Below, piece after piece: positions 63,561 to 64,000 of a stretch of DNA of 64,000 nt (position 1 is the stretch's first letter; each line of letters starts with the position of its first letter). The position numbers were made by a program, and so were the translations under genes. Below the pieces are notes generated by a model that searched no databases, was not told where the DNA came from, and saw only the letters and a program-made list of their open reading frames with translations. Source of the stretch: Paraescarpia echinospica (Eukaryota; Annelida; Polychaeta; Sabellida; Siboglinidae). Location of the stretch: contig CM034543.1 in assembly GCA_020002185.1 (NCBI GenBank), positions 2,937,334 to 3,001,333 on the forward strand, written 5' to 3'.

Positions 63561-63631
63561 CTACAGCAAACCAAGCTGTCGTTCTACGAACATGTGGGGC
63601 TGAGCCTGGATTTGTTCCTGCTCCTCGGGAT
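63561..63631 (-). CDS. Possible 3'-terminal coding exon of an unidentified gene
   Basis: The minus strand shows a good acceptor (TTACTTCCACTTTCAG, AG at 63633-63632). It is followed by two phase bases and 22 codons ending in TAG: the residues begin PEEQEQIQAQPHMFVERQ and end LGLL. A poly(A) signal follows close by. The gene would converge on IGHMBP2. The reading is short and unidentified, so it could be chance; upstream exons would lie right of the window. Confidence 0.35.
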
Positions 63632-63759
63632 CTGAAAGTGGAAGTAACAATACCAAGTGAACATAGGCATTATAGGTGAATATTGGTGGAAATGGTCAAC
63701 TACAGAAACAAGAATCACAGCATAGTTACCCTTCATATTATTTCTTTTTTAACAAATAT

Positions 63760-64000
63760 AGGACCCAGTAAAGCACGACTTTGCTTTTAGAAACCCATGT
63801 TCAGATGAGTTTATCAAGTTATGTTTAACAAGAAAAACCACCATGTGATCTTTAATTAGTCTTTCTAATAACTTGCAAATCACTGATGTTAAACTCACTG
63901 GTCTGTAGTTCTCTGATTTGTTTATTGAACTTTTTTTTAAATAATAGTATAATATTTGCTTCTTTCTCTTCTAATGACAAGGTGAAAACTGTTGCAAGCG
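63760..64000 (-). mobile_element. LINE-G: reverse-transcriptase fragment at window edge
   Basis: The minus strand encodes ENYRPVSLTSVICKLLERLI and KHNLINSSEHGF, the RT block that precedes the catalytic core. A frameshift lies just before it and a stop soon after. The fragment runs off the window. Confidence 0.75.

Overview
This is eukaryotic genomic DNA from an invertebrate. The genes are intron-rich with GT-AG introns. The window also holds several non-LTR retrotransposon clades, a Ty3/gypsy element, tRNA-derived SINEs, MITEs and a large load of intronic minisatellites. Two features point to a marine invertebrate, possibly a cephalochordate (amphioxus)-like genome: LINEs carrying 2A-like peptides, and minisatellites that include exon-intron junctions. 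That placement is inference. There is one 1000-base assembly gap (4145-5144).

The main gene is a complete, apparently intact IGHMBP2/SMUBP2 helicase on the + strand. It has 16 coding exons from 18674 to 60738. All exon phases join without a stop, giving 3075 nt and 1024 residues, with SF1B helicase motifs, an R3H domain, an added C2HC finger and a C-terminal AN1 zinc finger. Head-to-head with it on the - strand lies the first exon of URAD (OHCU decarboxylase, uric-acid degradation; 14049-14217). That exon and its upstream region are duplicated at 17745-18195, where the coding copy is frameshifted. A possible 3'-terminal exon of an unidentified gene lies on the - strand at 63561-63631.

Layout: 1-13400 is retroelement-rich. 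It holds a decayed 2A-containing LINE (-), a GGT microsatellite, a second decayed LINE (+), a gap, a gypsy gag/pol (+) whose 3' end is interrupted by an intact 2A/PHD/EN/RT LINE (-), and two tandem 199-bp units in the position of that LINE's 5'UTR. From 13400 to 18673 lie the URAD exon, its pseudo-copy, a nested palindrome and a 1.6-kb element with 175-bp inverted repeats. From 18674 to 60738 is IGHMBP2. Its introns hold LINE fragments, SINEs, a hAT MITE with a perfect 8-bp target duplication, a TA-flanked MITE, an intact two-ORF LINE (intron 7), and tandem arrays of 22, 22, 29, 29, 29, 30, 42, 49, 78 and 82 bp. The 82-bp array has about 92 copies. From 60739 to 64000 lie the 3'UTR, rearranged LINE fragments, a decayed MITE and the possible terminal exon.

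The most notable observation is that tandem or direct duplications in IGHMBP2 repeatedly start at, or contain, the exon-intron junction: exon 7 acceptor (array abuts it), exon 9 donor, exon 10 acceptor, exon 11 acceptor, exon 13 donor and exon 15 acceptor. The exon 11 case is a 72-bp duplication of the whole 3' splice site. Using the upstream copy would add 24 codons in frame with no stop.
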